A stretch of DNA of 7,819 nucleotides from Lentimicrobium sp. GTDB lineage: Bacteria; Bacteroidota; Bacteroidia; Bacteroidales; Lentimicrobiaceae. The stretch lies in the NCBI GenBank assembly GCA_013336205.1, contig JAAXUD010000106.1, positions 1 through 7,819 on the forward strand, in the 5' to 3' direction. Positions 6,828-7,819 of this stretch are shown one piece after another (position 1 is the stretch's first letter; every line of letters starts with the position of its first letter). The notes beneath the pieces were generated by a model, which did not search any database, was not told the DNA's origin, and was given only the letters and a program-made list of their open reading frames with translations. A program made the position numbers and the translations under genes.

Positions 6828-7463
6828 TCAAAGTCCGTTCATGACCATTCCGTTTAACAGCGCCTCCATATCTGCCTTATAGGCATCGAAAAGATCCACA
6901 GAGGTATAGGTAACGAACTGGGTTGTTCCACTTTCATCAGAAAAATAATATCCATAATAAGTAAACTCTATTCCCTGAATGGTGCCGGTCATTCGAAGCA
7001 TCAGAACATCCAATCCGTTGACATTGCGATATTCTTCATCAGAAAGTACGATATCGGGTGCCGCTTCTTTTGCGTTCTGAATCGCAATATCCCTGAGATT
7101 AATCAGGGGAATTGTTGTACGCTCTGTGATCAGCATAGCATAAACATCTTCGCCCTTTTTCTGAAACATAAACTCCGCAGCACCACCGTCTGCTGCCTTT
7201 TCAAATTCCCAGGTTTTCGGATTAATCCAGACGCCCAGGTCAACTTTCTTACTTTTCACCTGAAAAGTTGAATTCACTCCCTTTTTAAAAGCGGCAGGAT
7301 TGGTTCTGATTTCAACATTATCCGGGGTGGGTTCGGATACATATTCCCAGGTACCATTGGTGTAGAGGATTACCTCATCGCCTTCAGCAGTTACCGCACT
7401 TATTTGCGCGTCAGCATATGAAATACCGATAATAAAACTAATAATGACAACTAAAGATCTCAT
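6828..7463 (-). CDS. Secreted/periplasmic protein of unknown function
   Basis: A 211-residue protein with a clear signal peptide: a short basic start, a hydrophobic core (residues 4-15) and a likely signal peptidase I site after A-D-A (17-19). Mature residues 20-42 read QISAVTAEGDEVILYTNG then TWEYV. This resembles the small 'AVT..G..V.L...GTW.Y' module found at the start of many Bacteroidota exported proteins. The rest (about 65-211) alternates beta-strand-like stretches (DLGVWINPKTWEFEKA, FTYYGYYFSDESGTTQFVTY) with a helical end (DAYKADMEALLNGMV). That layout recalls the PsbP/DcrB/DUF1795-like fold, though this is only a pattern resemblance. No catalytic motif and no lipobox cysteine are seen, so it is probably soluble in the periplasm or outside. 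It lies 82 nt downstream of the YD-repeat-like gene on the same strand and may share its transcript. No function is assigned. Confidence 0.8.
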   Translation of the reverse strand: MRSLVVIISFIIGISYADAQISAVTAEGDEVILYTNGTWEYVSEPTPDNVEIRTNPAAFKKGVNSTFQVKSKKVDLGVWINPKTWEFEKAADGGAAEFMFQKKGEDVYAMLITERTTIPLINLRDIAIQNAKEAAPDIVLSDEEYRNVNGLDVLMLRMTGTIQGIEFTYYGYYFSDESGTTQFVTYTSVDLFDAYKADMEALLNGMVMNGL

Positions 7464-7545
7464 GAAAATAGCTTGTTAAAATGTGGATAAATGACAATAT
7501 GATTATGTTTTTCGGAAAATGCATGCCATTGATATTCCGTTTGTT

Positions 7546-7819
7546 CTATTCAAAATAAATATACTCGTACCTAAGCCGGTAATGCTGGCCCATGCCGCGG
7601 GCTGTATTTTCAATGCGAACCTCGGTAGCTGCGGGGTGGTTATCGCTGTTGAAAGTGCGTTCAATACGGGAAACCACAGTTCCCTCCGAATCCGTTTCTT
7701 CGTGAAGGATGTTGTTGCCTGCTTCATCATACTGCAGATTCACCGTAGTTTTACCTGTTACCGTCTCTTCTTCAACTGTAGTTGCAAAACCCTTATCATC
7801 GTAAGTATAAATATTGCGG
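7546..7819 (-). CDS. YD-repeat-like protein, C-terminal fragment (5' end outside window)
   Basis: The last 90 residues of a larger protein are visible; the frame is open to the right edge, and the GTG at 7741-7743 is internal rather than a start. Three degenerate units can be aligned: YTYDDKGF (about residue 4), LQYDEAGNNI (28) and RTFNSDNHPA (54). They are spaced about 24-26 residues apart, each a Y/F-D/N-turn-G/N unit followed by a strand, and the chain closes with YRLRYEYIYFE. This is the pattern of YD/RHS-like repeats found in exported Bacteroidota proteins, many of them lipoproteins. The fragment lacks the RHS core motif and any toxin domain, so it is more likely a stand-alone YD-repeat surface or periplasmic protein than a polymorphic toxin. 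The N-terminus would show whether it carries a signal peptide or lipobox. Confidence 0.65.
   Translation of the reverse strand, partial: RNIYTYDDKGFATTVEEETVTGKTTVNLQYDEAGNNILHEETDSEGTVVSRIERTFNSDNHPAATEVRIENTARGMGQHYRLRYEYIYFE

Noticed and set aside
7503..7730. A 75-codon minus-strand frame overlapping the YD-repeat gene
   Set aside because: It is an alternative frame of the YD-repeat coding region, whose own frame is open to the window edge and shows repeats.

Overview
The window looks like an ordinary chromosomal stretch of a Bacteroidota genome of moderate GC, probably Bacteroidales or a related order. This rests on three things: the protein styles, most starts lacking a clear Shine-Dalgarno sequence, and a TAnnTTTG-type -7 element in front of the one well-supported promoter. 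No rRNA, tRNA, CRISPR array, integrase, transposase or insertion sequence was seen, and nothing marks a mobile island. The assignment comes from reading by eye, not from a search.

Layout, plus strand first. Positions 1-199 are the C-terminal end of a DedA-family membrane protein, closed by a perfect 17-bp hairpin (215-254). A ferredoxin-NADP reductase-like flavoprotein (417-1076) follows. Three bases after it comes rlmN (1080-2123), the radical-SAM 23S rRNA/tRNA adenosine C2-methyltransferase. A MATE-family multidrug exporter (2272-3621) follows after about 150 nt. This block ends convergently against a minus-strand block.

Minus strand, read right to left. At the edge is the C-terminal end of a YD-repeat-like protein (7546-7819). 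Then come a signal-peptide-bearing secreted protein of 211 residues (6828-7463), a DEAD-box family RNA helicase with a DEVD motif II (4996-6348), and an unassigned polytopic membrane protein of 305 residues (3693-4610). Two long gaps sit in this block. The gap at 6349-6827 holds a plausible promoter and a long (~345 nt) helicase leader. The gap at 4611-4995 has no recognisable gene, only short open frames on both strands.

Functional links: the reductase and rlmN look co-transcribed, which would fit a flavoprotein feeding electrons toward a radical-SAM enzyme. rlmN and the helicase both concern RNA or ribosomes but lie in separate, convergent units. No novel multi-gene system is visible. The points worth a second look are the reductase-rlmN pairing, the helicase leader and its variant motif II, and the unassigned membrane protein.
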